A stretch of 24,527 nucleotides of DNA from CAZFYZ01 sp964523735 (lineage in GTDB: Bacteria > Armatimonadota > UBA5829): the NCBI GenBank assembly GCA_964523735.1, contig CAZFYZ010000056.1, positions 1-24,527 on the forward strand, written 5' to 3'. The stretch's first letter is position 1; each line of letters starts with the position of its first letter. The translations under genes and the position numbers were made by a program. The notes beneath the pieces were generated by a model. It had not been told where the DNA came from and ran no database searches. It saw nothing but the letters and a program-made list of their open reading frames with translations. Shown piece after piece: positions 23,334 through 24,527 of this stretch.

Positions 23334-23430
23334 ATCATTGCACAAGCTTGCACTCTCCACCTGAGGACGGATTGCCGGACGTCCGGCGTCTGCAGTGCGT
23401 CACGCCCGATTGCGAGGAAGATTAGTCCAC

Positions 23431-24527
23431 ATGAAGATGAAGAACCTGCTCTCACTCTGCCTGATAGTTGCCTGCGTTGTCGCCACAGCAAGCGCAGTCA
23501 ATGCTGAGCTATTGGTGCCAGGCCCGAAGCCGATCATCGGCGGACGGATGCCCGCGTTGAGCCCTGACGGAGCCAAGCTAGCTTTCGTCTACCGAGGCGA
23601 CGTCTGGCTCGTTGATTCGGAGGGTGGGCGCGCGACCGCGCTTACTCGCAACGTCGCGGACGATGCCTTTCCCCAGTTCTCGCCGGATGGCAACTGGATC
23701 TCCTTCTGCAGTACGCGCACGGGCAACTGGGATATCTTCATCGTCCCGAGCGAGGGCGGCGAGGTGAGGCAGCTTACGTTCAGCTCGCACGGCGAGTTCA
23801 CGTATGGCTGGCACCCGAATGGCAAGAGTCTGATCTTCAACGCCTACCAGGACATCGAGAACCCGGCACTCTTCACGCTTGACATCGAGACTCTCAGGAT
23901 CAAGAAGCTCTGTCTGGACTACATGAACCAGGAATACGCCAACTACTCGCCGGATGGCAAGAACGTGGTCTACGGACGCATGGGCTTCGGCTGGACCCGC
24001 CCGCGTTACACAGGTTCGCAGGCCATGCAGATGTGGGTCTACGACACGGAGACTGCCGCTCGCCGTGAGATTGGCCATAGCGATCTCCAGCGACTCTGGC
24101 CCAGGTTCATGCCGGATGGAAAGCACGTCCTCTGCGTTACTCCCGGTGAGGTGACCCCATCATCCACCAATCTCAATGCTAAGCCCGTGAAGTTCGTCGA
24201 TTCTCCAGCCAGGACTCCCAACCTCTGGCTCTTCGACCTCAACGGCAAGGGCAAACAGATTACCAGCTTTACCGGCGGTTCGGTCCGCTTCCCCAACGTG
24301 GCCGCAAAGACCGGCGATATCGTCTTTGAGTACGACCAGGACCTGTGGATGCTCAAGCCGGGCGAGAAAGAGCCCTCCAAGATCAGAATCTATGCATCCA
24401 ACGACGAGGCCCAGAGTCCGCTAAGACGGGAGACTCTCACGGGCGGGGCAACAGAGGCTGAGATATCGCCCGATGGCAAGACTTTTGCGTTTGGCATCCG
24501 CGGCGATATCTGGACGGTGCCCATCGA
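23431..24527 (+). CDS. Secreted PD40/tricorn-like protein (5' part, runs off the window)
   Basis: The first 365 codons of a gene that continues beyond the window. Residues 1-25 form a signal peptide (MKMKNLLSLCL..., cleavage near SAVNA-E). After this come repeated beta-propeller blades with PD40/TolB-like signatures: SPDGAKLAF, SPDGNWISF, HPNGKSLIF, SPDGKNVVY, MPDGKHVLC and SPDGKTFAF. This layout is typical of bacterial tricorn-protease homologues, in which a second propeller, a PDZ domain and an S41 serine-protease domain follow. The protease part is not visible, so a TolB-like or amidohydrolase-linked propeller protein remains possible. The site GAGGA (23414-23418) lies 12 bases before the ATG. 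Confidence 0.85.
   Translation, partial: MKMKNLLSLCLIVACVVATASAVNAELLVPGPKPIIGGRMPALSPDGAKLAFVYRGDVWLVDSEGGRATALTRNVADDAFPQFSPDGNWISFCSTRTGNWDIFIVPSEGGEVRQLTFSSHGEFTYGWHPNGKSLIFNAYQDIENPALFTLDIETLRIKKLCLDYMNQEYANYSPDGKNVVYGRMGFGWTRPRYTGSQAMQMWVYDTETAARREIGHSDLQRLWPRFMPDGKHVLCVTPGEVTPSSTNLNAKPVKFVDSPARTPNLWLFDLNGKGKQITSFTGGSVRFPNVAAKTGDIVFEYDQDLWMLKPGEKEPSKIRIYASNDEAQSPLRRETLTGGATEAEISPDGKTFAFGIRGDIWTVPI

Noticed and set aside
23321..23364. Short leader peptide with AGGAGGG site and TTG start upstream of the tricorn-like gene
   Set aside because: Only eight codons, and the predicted transcript start falls at the same place, so the site would not be in the RNA.

Overview
This is a bacterial chromosome segment of roughly 55-60% GC by eye, densely packed with genes and without rRNA, tRNA, CRISPR arrays, phage genes or transposases. 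It carries about 21 protein genes. The organism looks like a motile bacterium from a poorly sampled phylum. It has a flagellar switch gene, an Aquifex-type aconitase, a hopanoid-type radical SAM enzyme, a family B DNA polymerase, a tricorn-like periplasmic protein, and Gfo/Idh/MocA plus GH38 sugar genes. This mix, the many TTG starts and the REP-like repeats would fit an Armatimonadota-like genome. That is an impression from gene content; the window has no phylogenetic marker that settles it.

Left part (1-6000): rpoN (sigma-54, minus strand, with an unusual four-cysteine zinc-ribbon motif after region I) is divergent from fliM, which has a good sigma-28-type flagellar promoter. Facing fliM, and ending exactly where it ends, is a two-gene operon of a soluble PAS histidine kinase and an NtrC-type sigma-54 activator. 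The activator's sigma-54-contact loop reads GAFTHA instead of GAFTGA. Together these look like a compact flagellar sigma-54 control locus. A membrane-anchored protein of unknown function follows.

Middle part (6000-15400): an OGG1-type 8-oxoguanine glycosylase (plus strand), then a minus-strand run. This run contains a BamE-like membrane protein, an HpnJ-type radical SAM enzyme and two translationally coupled small DMT/EamA transporters that could move its lipid product. Upstream on the same strand lie a GH38 alpha-mannosidase, an exported metallophosphoesterase and aconitase, 10-12 bases apart. The mannosidase gene is interrupted by one in-frame TAG, with the reading frame otherwise open over its full family length.

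Right part (15400-24527): an intergenic inverted pair of REP-like elements separates the mannosidase from a plus-strand operon. The operon contains a 2-oxoacid dehydrogenase E2 with two E3-binding-domain-like segments and no E1 or E3 beside it, a PHP-domain phosphoesterase and two Gfo/Idh/MocA oxidoreductases. After it come a small zinc-ribbon protein with its own promoter and terminator, a small two-helix membrane protein, and a family B DNA polymerase. The polymerase has a probably leaderless transcript, a clamp-binding-like C-terminus and related GGCGTC-type repeats on both sides. The window ends inside a secreted PD40/tricorn-like protein.
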